Part shown: positions 11,569-22,376 of the stretch, in pieces
Position numbering within the stretch: position 1 is the stretch's first letter
Layout: each line of letters starts with the position of its first letter
Source: Flaveria trinervia
Lineage: Eukaryota; Streptophyta; Magnoliopsida; Asterales; Asteraceae
Direction of reading: 5' to 3'
Assembly: GCA_025506515.1 (NCBI GenBank)
Contig: CM046443.1
Location: 91,054,201-91,118,200, forward strand
DNA: 64,000 nt
Translations under genes and position numbers: made by a program
The notes under the pieces: model-generated
Told to the model about the DNA's origin: nothing
What the model saw: the letters and a program-made list of their open reading frames with translations, nothing else
Databases searched by the model: none

Positions 11569-11582
11569 TTGTTTATTTGCAG
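11549..11582 (+). promoter_or_regulatory. Splice-acceptor-like sequence at gag/pol boundary, Sire C
   Basis: Right after the last gag codons the sequence has a branch-like CTAACTGA, a T-rich run and TTTGCAG, followed by the protease frame. The pol frame is -1 relative to gag here. Equivalent signals occur in Sire A (44848-44872) and Sire B (34511-34534). Use as a splice site is inference. Confidence 0.45.
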
Positions 11583-14500
11583 GGTTCTTCAACATGCCAA
11601 AGTAGCATCTGGTATGTAGACAGTGGGGGATCTATGCACATGACTGGGAACAGCTCTCTTCTTCATGACTACTCTCAAGGAAAGAAGGGATTTGTCTCTT
11701 TTGGCAATGATGCTAGGGGTTACATCATCGGTAAGGGCTTTGTCTCCAATGGAGAAATCAAATTTGATGATGTTAATCATGTGGAAAATCTCAAGTACAA
11801 TCTCTTGAGTGTCAGTCAAATGTGTGATAAAGGCCATGTTGCCTTTTCACCAGTCAAAACTGTAGGATTCTGTCATCCAAAGTTTTGCACTTGATTGACA
11901 AGGTGTTGGATGATCACACTCTCTGAAAGCCAACAGGACAGGAAGAGTGTATGCCTTAGATCTCTCTAAGAAGATAGATCTCAAAGGCAACACCTTGCCT
12001 ATTTTCCAAAGCCTCTTCTCAAGAATCTAAACTGTGGCACAGGAGGCTTGGTCATGTTAATCTCAAAAACATGAATCAGCTTAGCCACAATAGTTTAGTC
12101 AGAGGCTTACCAATAAAGGAGTTCCACTGTGATGAAACTGCACTGCTTGTTTAAAAGGAAAACAGCACAAAGTCTCATTCCCTCCTATTGAAGTGTCCAA
12201 GTCCACTGCCTGCTTGCAATTACTGCATATGGATCTATTTGGTCCTGTGAGAGTAATGAGCATGGCAAAGAAGAAATACTGTCTGGTAATTGTGGATGAT
12301 TACTCCAGATTTGTATGGACTTTCTTTCTACATTCAAAGGATGAGGCTGCTCAGAAGATTATTCACTTTGTGCTGTACATTGAGAAGCAGTATTCCCTTC
12401 CAGTCAAGTGTATTAGGAGTGATAATGGAACTGAGTTCAGAAATCATACACTTGATGACTTCTATCTTTCAAAGGGAATCAAAAGGCAGTTCAGCATTCC
12501 AAGGACTCCAGAACAAAATGGAGTAGTGGAGAGAAAGAACAGGACCCTCATTGAAGCTGCAAGGTCCATGCTGGCTGACTCAGGTTTGCCATGACCTTTT
12601 GGGCTGAAGCTGTCAACACAGTGTTATGTGCAAAATAGAGTTTTAGTAAATCAGAGGTTGATGAAGACTCCATATGAAGTTCTCCATCATTTGGCTCCTC
12701 TGATTTCATTTTTCAAAGCATTTGGGTGTCCCTGTTTCATTCTCAACACAAAGGATCAACTCCATAAATTTGATCCTAAGGTGGATGCAGGGTACTTGTT
12801 GGTTATTCATCTACTTGCAAGGCATACAGAGTCTTCAACTGCAGAACAAAGATGGTTGAAGAAACTCTACATGTTAAGTTTAATGAATCTCCAAAGGACA
12901 AGATTCCACAAAGTCCTGTGGAGTTATTTGATTTGGACATACTGCAATATGTTCCTTATCAAACTCCTGCTGTTGCTCCTGTCAACAGTTCACCACCTGG
13001 TGGTACTGCTGATGATGATGATGATTGCAGTACTCACCTCTTCAGGTTTAGTGATCAGCTGCCTGACTCAGCTAGACCTGATGTTCCTGTAGCTCCAGTA
13101 GCACCATCCACAACAAATGCTGATGAGATTTCTTCGAATTCAACTTCCTTTGAATTACCATCCACTGATTGGTTTCAAGGAAATGATTCACCATCACCAT
13201 CTGTTGCTGCTGAACCGGCTACAAACACTTGCACAGATCTCATTGTGTATCAAGATCTGAAGAATCACCCTATGTCTCAAATCATTGGTGATATCACTGC
13301 TGGAGTATCAACAAGAAGTCAATTGTCAAATTTCTGCTTCTATGCTCTCTTCATCAGTCAGCAAGAGCCAAAGAATTATCACATTGCTTAAAGGACAATG
13401 GATGGGTTGATGCCATGCAGCTTGAGCTTCTTCAGTTCAAGAAACAGCAAGTGTGGGAACTGGTTCCTCTACCTCCAGGTAAGTGTGCAATAGGCACTAA
13501 ATGGGTGTTTAGGAACAAAACTGATGAAAATGGGCTTATTGTTAAGAACAAGGCCAGACTGGTTGTTCAGGGGTTTGCACAAGAAGAAGGTATTGATTAT
13601 GATGAAACCTTTGCCCCTGTAGCCAGACTGGAAGCAATTCGATTGTTTTTAGCTTATGCTGCTTATCAAAACCTTAAAGTTTTTCAAATGGATGTCAAAA
13701 GTGCATTTTTGTATGGAAAAATTAAAGAAGAGGTTTATGTATGTCAACCTCCAGGCTTTGAGGACAATAAACATCCTAATTGGGTGTATAAGCTTGATAA
13801 AGCTCTTTATGGGTTAAAACAAGCTCCCAGAGCCTGGTATGAGACATTATCAAACTTTCTTCTGGAAAACAATTTCACTAGAGGCTCCATAGATAAGACT
13901 TTATTCATTAAGAAAGCTGGCAGCATAATCTACTTGTTCAAATTTTTGTAGATGATATCATTTTTGCATCCTCTGATCCAAAGTTGTGTGATGCCTTTAC
14001 AAAGTTGATGCAACAGAAGTTTGAAATGAGTGCCATGGGAGAATTACAGTTCTTTCTGGGGTTGCAAATCAAACAAAAGGCTGATGGAATTTTTATTCAT
14101 CAGTCCAAATATACAAAAGATCTTTTGCAAAAGTTTGATTTACAAAACTGTAAGCCTTGTTCTACTCCCATGAGCAGCACCACACAACTGGACACAGATC
14201 AGAAAGGTAAAGTGGTTGATGAAACACTTTACAGATGTATGATTGGGTCCTTGATGTATTTAACAGCTTCTAGACCAGATATTATGTTTGCTACATGTGT
14301 TTGTGCTAGATTTCAGGCTGCACCTAAAGAGTCTCATCTGATTGCAGTCAAGAGGATCTTTAGATATCTGCAAGGCACTCCATCTCTAGGTTTATGGTAT
14401 TCTACCGGACATTCTGGTAAATTAGTTGCTTTTTCTGACAGTGACTATGCAGGGTGTAAGTTGACCAGGAAATCAACTTCTGGTGGATGTCAATTCCTAG

Positions 14501-14888
14501 GCAACTGCTTGATTTCTTGGCAGAGCAAGAAACAGACCTCAGTTGCTACATCCACTGCTGAAGCAGAGTACATTGCTGCTGCAAGTTGTACATCTCAGGT
14601 ACTCTGGCTTCAAAACCAACTTTGGATTATGGCATTACAGAGACTAAGACTCCATTGTTAATGGATAGTGCTTCAGCTCTTTGCATTGTCAAAAATCCAG
14701 TCCAGCACTCTAGGACCAAACATATAGAGATCAGACATCATTTTATAAGGGATTGTTTTGAAAAAGGTCTGATTGATCCTAAGTTTGTGCCTAGTGCTGA
14801 TGAGCTTGCAGACATTTTTACTAAGCCTTTGGATAGTTCAACTTTCCAAAACCTGGTGTTAAGGCTTGGTATGCTGCAACTAGAATAA
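11577..14888 (+). pseudogene. Sire C pol remnant (protease, integrase, RT, RNase H)
   Basis: The copia domain order is clear. Protease: WYVDSGGSMHMTG at about 11610-11648. Pre-integrase with WHRRLGHVN near 12034-12060. Integrase core at 12193-12594 with VDDYSRF, IRSDNGTEF and EQNGVVERKNR, so all three acidic residues remain. A low-complexity linker runs to about 13391. RT starts near 13415 (GTKWVFRNKTDENG, KARLVVQGFAQEEG); the catalytic FVDD at about 13945-13960 is put out of frame by a one-base loss just before it. RNase H runs about 14250-14888, with AFSDSDYAG, ISWQSKKQ and AEAEYIAAAS, ending LADIFTKPLD and stop at 14886-14888. Further frameshifts occur near 12120, 12600, 12830 and 14620. 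The enzymes would cut Gag-Pol, copy RNA to DNA and integrate it; this copy cannot do so itself. Confidence 0.9.
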
Positions 14889-15555
14889 GTGACAACTACT
14901 GATGATCTAGTAATTCATACTGATGATCATGAGTACCTATGTCACATATAAGTACTGATGAGCTCTTTTAACCTCAGTAGTTTTTATAACTACTGAAGGC
15001 TAAATGTCACAAGTACTGAAGTACTTCATCTGTTCTAAACTACTGATGTAGTTACACTACTGATGCAGTTACAACTACTGCAATCAGTAAAAACAGATAA
15101 GTACTGATGTCCTATGAAACAACTGAAATCAGCCAAAAAGACTGATGAATGTGTTGAGGACAGTTGAAACAGCTGAAAAGCTAAGAATTGACGAAAACAG
15201 CTGAAGAGAACTTTCTCTTCAGTCGTTTGTACAACTGCTGTTTCATTTTAAACAACTGAAGCAAAACCACGTCTTCAGTAGTTTTATAACTACTGATGAC
15301 TAATACCAAGTCTTCAGTTGTTTACAACAGCTGATGACAAAACCACTGTCTTCAGTAGTTTCATAACTACTGATGACAAACACCAAGTCCTCAGTTGTTT
15401 CAATCATCTGAAGTCAAAACCACGGTCTTCAGTAGTTTTCTAAACTACTGATGCCTAACACCACGACTTCAGCTGTTTCAACGTCTGAAAGGATAATACC
15501 ATGTCAACGGTCGTTTAAAACTACTGATGACTAACACCACATCCTTCAGTCGTTT
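14889..15555. repeat. CTTCAGTAGTT word array between pol and extra ORF, Sire C
   Basis: This non-coding spacer is filled with CTTCAGTAGTTT...AACTACTGATGAC units, about 15-20 of them, often with CTTCAGT on one side and ACTACTGA on the other, so each pair is a loose inverted repeat. It uses the same vocabulary as the Sire C U3 and leads directly to the TATA-like box at 15570. Confidence 0.85.
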
Positions 15556-15569
15556 CCTTACCCGTACCC

Positions 15570-15578
15570 TATATATAC
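15570..15578 (+). promoter_or_regulatory. Internal TATA-like box before the Sire C extra ORF
   Basis: CTATATATAC lies about 80 bp before the ATG at 15649. A pyrimidine-rich stretch with CTCAATGC about 25-30 bp downstream resembles an initiator, and a C/T-rich, ATG-poor 5' leader leads to the start codon. With the upstream array this copies the U3 layout. Function is inferred. Confidence 0.5.
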
Positions 15579-15648
15579 CCTAACCTTAGCTCTCAATGCT
15601 TCATCTTCTTCAAACCTAACGTTCCTCTCCAAAACTTCCCTCTTCTCA

Positions 15649-18600
15649 ATGGCGTCTATGCAAATTAAACCGCGACACAACTGTGTTGCCTACCTCACTA
15701 AATCGCCGATCTGGACTAAGTTCGATACTGCTATCGATCTTATGGTTCAGTCCCAATACAACACGGCATTTCTTCTGACCCCATCTTACATGCCGAATCC
15801 TGCACCAATTTTGGATGAACGTACTGTTACCACTGGGGAGAACAACACACCATCCCTCCGGTCGGTCGTCAACAACAAAGAAGTAGTCATCACTCCTGCA
15901 ATAATCCGCCAAATTCTTCAACTGAATGATGCTACTCTCTGCTGGATATCCGAAGGGCACCATAGATCTATCCTTTGCTCAACATGGATATCAAGGCGAT
16001 CTCAGTGCCTCCACCATCATGAAGAAACACTTTAATGACGCTGAGCGCCTGATTTTTCACATGGTGAATGTATGTTTGGCCCCTAAGACGTCGTCTTGGA
16101 TCAAATGTCCACCAAATGGCAGCAGGTAATGTATTCTATCCTTGAGCAACAACCACTAAACTTTTCAGAATAATATTTTCAGAGCTCAAAGGATATGGCT
16201 CAAAAACTAACTGCCAACCGTTGGATACTTTATCCACGGTTCATAATGGCCATTATTACAGACCAGCTTAATGCTGAGGGACTTGTTGGCTTGGGAGTCC
16301 CTGCTACGGCTGTTCTGCCGGAAGTATACTCCGGCACAACTCTGACCGGACACTCAAAATGGCTGCCAAGCTGCGAAAACCCACGCAGCTGGAACCCACA
16401 GCCACCACCTCCAAATCCAAAGTCCCCACCAAACCCACCAAAAGAAAACCCAAAACGGCTACTCAGGGAATTGAGTCCCCTGAGGATGCCCCTGCAACAC
16501 AAACGCAGGATATATCCACTAGTCCAAACCCCCTAGTGGATACAATGACTCCTCCAGCCACAGCCGCTCAGGCTTCCTCTCAACAGGAGCCTGCAGCAAC
16601 CACACAAGGGGTACCTACTTATCTGGGATCTTCCTCACTTGAGGAGATTGCCATTGAAGAGCACCAACCTCCCCAGGTGCACACTGCTTCTATCCCCTCA
16701 CCCCAAACAACCGCCCCTCACAGCCCAACTTTAATAGTTGCACAAGTGCTGACTCAATTGCACTCCTCACCCCTCCCCAGAAACCACTTACTACTGGGAA
16801 TACCTCTACAATTGAGGGGGAGGAACACAGTGCACTTGAGAACCCACAGCACAAGGGTTTCCCATTCTATCTCCTGGTGTAGACAAGGAGCTTAGAATAT
16901 CTAGTGAGGCTGCCACCTCCTCTGACTCAGCACATGACCAGAGTGAGGCTGGTAACATTGCTAAGACCTCACTAGAGGCAACAGCTGATGATGGACATTG
17001 TCCTGAGGCTGGAAGTCCCCAGTACCAAGCACAAGGGGCACATGCACCAATGGTCTACACCCAGTGCATGTAAATCCTGCTCTAAGCAGGAGGTCAGCTG
17101 ATTCAGCTTCGGCTGATGATGACCTGGGCTTTTTCTATGATGTTCTTGCCCAGAACACAATCCTTGAAGAGAAAGTCAGTAGGCTGCAAAACCTACTTGA
17201 CCAACTCTCACAAGGAAAAGACCATCTGCCTCTATCCACCACAGATGGCACCTTCACTTGAAGGTTTCCCAAACACCGAGCCACTCCAAAATCAACCACC
17301 TGCCTCTGCTTCAGGCCTACTTCTCAGGAACAGAACCCTCCTGAGCAAATAGGTGCTGTACTCCAAAATTCCCTCCCTCTCATCACACCCATAATCACTG
17401 ATATAGTGATCAAAGCCATTGATGAGAGGCTTTCCTCAAATTACAGCCCTTGGTTGATGCTGCTGTCCAAAAGACTCTTTCTGCGGTACAACCCCTTCCT
17501 CCAATGCAACCAAAAGGGGGAGAGTACTGCAGTGAAAGAAAAGAAGAGGAAAAGATCCGAGGAAAAGAAGGAAGTGAAGCAAGCCCAAAAGGAGGAGAAA
17601 GAACAGCAACCAATGCTCACCTACAAGCGAAAGAAAGGTGCTGATGAGCACATTGCTGAAGATAAAGCCTTGGAGCTACTGATAAAAGAGGCTGATGCTG
17701 AACACAGCAGATCAATGGACAACATCATTGATCAGCTGTTTAGGCAAGGCCATGACACCAACAAACTGACTCTGAGATTCGACGACTAGAGATTGAAGAA
17801 ATCCAGAATAGATGGGCAAGTTATGAAGTGTTAGAAAAGAAAGGCTTAGAAATCATGATAAGATTTATTGCAAAATATCTTGGAAGATCAATGATGAAAT
17901 CAAAGCTTGGTCCAGGGACAGTATCTTGGCAATCACCACCAAGATCTGTTGTCTGAAGCATACACAAGGGGCTTGTTATTGAAGCTTTGAATGAAGCGGG
18001 TGCTGGGAGCAGGACTGAGCTAGCCAAGCAATCAAAAGCCACACTCACCTCAAGGATGCTAGCACAGCCTGTCAACATTCCCACACCAAAACCACCCAAA
18101 ACACAAACCCACCAAACCAACTCCTTACCCTCAAAACCCATAGCCGATGATATACCCTTGAAGAAGAAGAGAAGGATATTGAGGCTAGAAGAAGATGAAG
18201 AAGATGAAGAAGATGATGAAGACAGGCTGCCGCTCTCAGCTGTGATTCAGTTGCCTAAGGCCACAAGTCACTCCTCAGCAATTACTCCTGAAGTCCAGAG
18301 ACAAATGGTTAAAGTGAAGCTAGAAGAAGAAGAGCTTCATAAACAGCATGATGAGGAATTGCTGAAGAGAGTTGACAAAGCTTATGCAGCCACATCTTCT
18401 ATCATCAATATGAAGGAGCAAGCCCTCAGACTTTACACTCTCAGGCATACCTTTCAATATCAAAAGGAAAGAGTGAGGATTTGGCCTGATCCCAGGTCTC
18501 TCACCGAATTCATAAGAACAATATACTCGGAGATACATTGGCCAGGTGAAAAAGATCGTAGATGAAGTGATCTCTCTGGTCTTTGTAGTTTCACCCTGGG

Positions 18601-18938
18601 AAATAGAAGACTTCAAGAAGGCCTACAAAGCTAATCTAACCCCTCAGAAGATGCTGGAAAACAAAATAGTGAAAAAGGGGTTAGTTTACAAGAGGCTTGA
18701 GGAAGTCAGGAAAAATGAGCTCCAGTTGTTCCTAGAGGGTAATCACCCGGATGAGTTTGCTTACAGAATAATAACAACTGTGGAGCTAAAGAATGGGAAA
18801 CAGGCCAAATACCTGTCTGAGTATTATGGGCCGGAATCATTGTTTGAAGGAGGTGCTGAAGAGCTAACCATGGAGGAACAAATCACCTTCCTTGAGGCCT
18901 ACACAAGAGAGTCGTACAGACTCATTATGGGGAAGTGA
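15649..18938 (+). pseudogene. Sire C additional (envelope-like) ORF remnant
   Basis: The start is ATG at 15649 in a good context (CTCAATGGCG). The N-terminal part runs to about 16125 (SLRSVVNNKEVVITPAIIR), then continues in frame through WQQVMYSILEQQ, a TAA at about 16170, and NRWILYPRFIMAI. This core resembles the Sire A region at 38530-38270 (ALVLNHPFSFSK, MYPQFMQMI). A Pro/Thr/Gln-rich middle (16359-16895), a Lys/Glu-rich segment (17500-17660), an acidic EEDEEDEEDDED run (about 18190-18230) and a C-terminal segment (18546-18938) follow, with frameshifts between. Sireviruses often carry an env-like ORF here. I see no clear signal peptide or transmembrane helix, so I call it additional ORF of unknown function. 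Confidence 0.7.
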
Positions 18939-19140
18939 ATCTCATGAATGGGATAACAACTCTGTGTCCTGTTCCCCAAAACAGAGTTCCATTCATACTC
19001 TGCCAAACAAATATTTGAGGTTCTTCCCAGGCCGGAGCTTACATGGGTCATCTTCTCTACTGATCAAGAAGGAAAAAGACCAACATTTTGCCATCAATAA
19101 GTGGGAGATAAATAAGTTAGAGGTTTTGGCTGCATTGGTT

Positions 19141-19151
19141 CAGGGGGAGTT
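19141..19151 (+). other. Polypurine tract of Sire C
   Basis: CAGGGGGAGTT abuts the 3' LTR. The identical GGGGGAGTT run precedes the Sire A 3' LTR, as expected for related elements. Confidence 0.85.
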
Positions 19152-20007
19152 TGTTGGACCAAAAGAACCAATGAGCCAAGATCAGAAAACCTCTAAGTCC
19201 CACATGGTATCACAACAACTGCTGAAAGCCTCATCAGTAGTTTGACAAGTGCTGAAGACTTCAACAGCTGAAGATAAGTGCTGAAGACTGGAACAGCTGA
19301 AGAACACAAAGTGCTGAAGCTGAAAGACCAAAGTACTGAAGTACAACAGCTGAAGAGTTTACAAGTGCTGAAGATCAACAACTGATGTACAAAGTCTGAA
19401 GACAAAGACTGAAGACATCAGCTGATGATATCTACTGAAGTCATCAGCTGATGAAACACCTGAAGGTCAAAGTCTGAAGATCAAGTACTGAAGCCTCAGT
19501 AGTTTGTCACAACTGCTGAAGAGTACTTCTTCAGTAGTTGTGATATCAGTAGTTTTATATTTTTATGTTTCAGTAGTTTTGTAAAACGACTGAAGCTTGT
19601 TCTTCAGTCGTTGTAGTTTCAGTAGTTTTATATTTTGTACTTAACATGCTGATATATTCTCAGTAGTTGTGAACATTTCAGTAGTTTGTCAATAATAGTT
19701 ATTTTGTATCAGATCTGCCAGTTGTCACTTTCCGTGATAACAGCAGTGATTGTTGCACTCTATATAAGGAGTGACAACGTATTGTAATCGGTGGAATGAA
19801 TGAATGATGAATGAATGAATGATTTGATTAGAAATATTCTACCTCTAAAAACATTCTTCAAATCAGAAATATATATTCTCTCCCTATAACCGTATGCGCT
19901 CTCAATGCTTACAAGTATCGATTGCTTGCTAACATTTGTCTAATTCTAGTTTGTATTCCGCTGCTTTGTATTCTAATACATCAAACTTGTGATCACTGAT
20001 CCTGTCA
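19152..20007 (+). repeat. Sire C 3' LTR
   Basis: 856 bp, matching 7664-8514 nearly base for base, with the word array (19190-19690) and TATA box (19760-19770). It ends CCTGTCA at 20007, after which the Gypsy B LTR resumes. Confidence 0.93.
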
Positions 20008-20318
20008 TTTATTTATAAAAACTAGAACTCAATTAGCAACACTGACTTTTATGTGTATCCAGTTGGCAGGTGATGTTGCTGAGGATGGCACGGGACGGCT
20101 ACTCAGCTCTTTTGGATGGCATCCTTTTATAATGCTTTTGTGATGTATGCAAAACATGTATTTTTAAACTGAAATGGGTATTGTTTTGCAAAAGCTTTAT
20201 ACTGAAATGAGATGTCTATTTTGATGATTCTGCTACGATATTTTATGAAAGTTAAATGTAATTATAGGTTACATGAGCAATGTGACCAGCTGTGAGCATC
20301 CCGGGACGGGGCCTTACA
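20008..20318 (+). repeat. Gypsy B 5' LTR, second part
   Basis: This is the distal 311 bp of the interrupted LTR. It ends in GGGACGGGGCCTTACA, matching the reverse complement of the Gypsy A LTR edge (27020-27050). It is immediately followed by the PBS. Confidence 0.88.
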
Positions 20319-20320
20319 AG

Positions 20321-20338
20321 TTGGTATCAGAGCCAAAG
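20321..20338 (+). other. Primer-binding site of Gypsy B
   Basis: TTGGTATCAGAGCCAAAG lies two bases after the LTR and matches the tRNA-Met complement. About 325 bp of non-coding leader follow to the gag ATG at 20665. Confidence 0.88.
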
Positions 20339-20664
20339 TTAAGCGAAACGGGTAAATTTTCAAAATAACCTTAACTTAAACTGAGAATGGGACAGGAAGG
20401 GAAGGGATGCCAGTCTGAGTAGCTGCGTGCCATTAGGTATTTTCGTAATGTTAACGGTATTACATGCACATGTTATGTGGTTTATGTGTTGTTTGTAGAT
20501 TTAGATACTGATGTAGTCAGGATAGGTAATGCTTGGGGTATGAAGAGTAAAGTAAATGGCTAATCACAATTGGCCACTGTAATAGGGACTTAATATACTT
20601 GACATAAACTAAGCTGTACCCTTGAATGACGTGTTGGTGTTTGAATCTTTCAGTGTGCGTGTGA

Positions 20665-22376
20665 ATGGCCGGGGGTAGATCTTCAAAAGCTTCATGTGGT
20701 GGAGTTATGGTGCTGAACCATGACCAATAGGGGAAGACCTAGAGTGATGGAAAGGGGGTTCATGAAGAACCGAGACCCCTCATCCAGAGGGTGGTAATGA
20801 GAGTGCCAATCTGAGAGCCTCGGTAAAGGAGGCTGTTGTTGAAGAAGTCCATCAGGTCATGCAGACAATCTTACCGTCTATAGTGACTAGGTGATTAAAG
20901 CTGTACGGGAGGGGGAGAGGAAGGAAAGGGGTAGACCTACGGGCGAAAGAAGACAGCCCGAGACTGAAACGGTTCTCTCTGATAACGAAGAAGAGGAAGA
21001 AGAAGAGCCTGTGGCGGAGGCGGCACGAGGCTGTAATACCTGGCGTTTCAATAATGCAATCCCCTACTTTTGATGGTAACGACACTGTGCTGTGCTCACC
21101 GGTGTGAGAGAAATGGAAGCTGTTTGGAACATCAGCGACTGCTGAGAGGATCAGAAAGTGAAGTTTGCTGCCATTCTTTCGTGGACTTAGCTTTATGCTA
21201 GTGGGACAATATTGTCCAAGCTGAGGGTAGTCGGGCTATTGGGAGGATGAGATGGTCTGAGCTGAAGAAGTTGGTGATTGAGGAGTTTTGTCCTAATAGC
21301 GAGATGGACAAGGTTGAGAGGGTGTTCGTGCAGTTAGAGGCGGGGACGATGACATATCAGTAGTACACCACCAAGTTTAACGAGATGGCACAACTGGTGC
21401 CTGATCAGGTGACACCCTTGTCACGAAAGATTAAAAGGTATATTCAGGGCTTGCCAGCGGATATCCGCAGGCACATGATCGCCGCCTGGCCGAGCACGTT
21501 TAGGTCGACGGTTGATTTGGCGGGAAGGTTGTATGATGAAAGAACGGTGGTGGTGGCTGAAGGTGGTAAGAAGAATGGTGGAGATCGGAATTGGAACAGA
21601 AAGCGGTTTGGCGTGGTTGGGCCACTCCAAGTAACAAGGGTGCATGGGTGGATGACCAACATGTGGTCACCTCTGGTGCAGGGTCGAGAAGGTGTGTCAA
21701 GTGTGGACGAGAACATACCGGGGAATGTAGATTTGGGAGCAGTGTTTGTTTCTGTTGTGGAAGAACCAGACATGTGGTGAAGGACTGCGGTGTGTGGAAG
21801 TGTTATTCTTGTGGGGAGGAAGGTCACATGAGCAGGGATTGCAAGAAGCTGAGGGCTAAGGGTTTTGGGGTGAAGAAGACCGGAGGAGAAGGACCAAGGG
21901 CGAGCACCAGGGCATTCACTATGACACAGGAGGAGTCTAGGACGGACCCTGATGTTGTGTCCAGTACATTTCTAGTGAACAAAACTTTAGCTTCTATGTT
22001 ATTCGATTCTGGTGCTAGTAAAAGTTTTATTTATGCTGCTTTTTGTGCTAAGCTGCCTCATAGTAGTAGATGTGTAGATGCGCCCTTTGATGTAGAAACT
22101 GCCATAGGCAAGTCTACCAGGATTTCTGAGGTGATAGAGGGTTATGACATGGAATTAGAAGGTCACAAATTCTCGGTTAGACCCTTCGTGATGACCTTAG
22201 GTGGTTTCGATTTGGTGCTTGGGATGGATTGGTTAGTAGACTATAAGGCAAACATTGTGTGTCGCAAGAAGATGATTCGTTTGCCAGTGCCTGACGGGAG
22301 TTCGGTAAATGTTTATGGGGATCGGGTCACGACGGTCCTGAAAGTAATTTCAATGGTGGTAGCGGAAAATGCATGA
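20665..22376 (+). pseudogene. Gypsy B gag-protease remnant
   Basis: The likely start is ATG at 20665 (MAGGRSSKAS), stopped after about 20 codons. An acidic stretch (about 20990-21015) and the capsid-like region (21240-21480; WSELKKLVIEEF, FNEMAQLVPDQVTPL) follow with stops. At least two intact zinc-knuckle-like motifs are at 21690-21835 (including CYSCGEEGHMSRDC). The aspartic protease covers about 21950-22376, with LFDSGASKSFI and LGMDWLV. A frame change occurs near 21690. The order gag-knuckles-protease is normal for a chromovirus. Confidence 0.83.

Larger units (their letters stand above)
7664..20007 (+). mobile_element. Sire C: complete Sirevirus-type copia element with extra ORF
   Basis: A 12.3-kb plus-strand element with two LTRs (7664-8514 and 19152-20007), a tRNA-Met PBS, gag with two zinc knuckles, copia-order pol, a long additional reading region after pol, and a GGGGGAG polypurine tract. 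This combination fits the Sirevirus (Maximus/SIRE) lineage. It sits in the Gypsy B 5' LTR. The flanking pentamers are TGTAT (left) and TTTAT (right), a target duplication with one mismatch. Every coding region has frameshifts or stops. Confidence 0.9.

Noticed and set aside
16126..16184. Apparent short intron (GTAATG...TTTTCAG) in the Sire C extra ORF
   Set aside because: At 57-59 nt it is shorter than normal plant introns, and the interval translates in frame (WQQVMYSILEQQ) to sequence that matches the Sire A core apart from one TAA. It is coding with a nonsense change.
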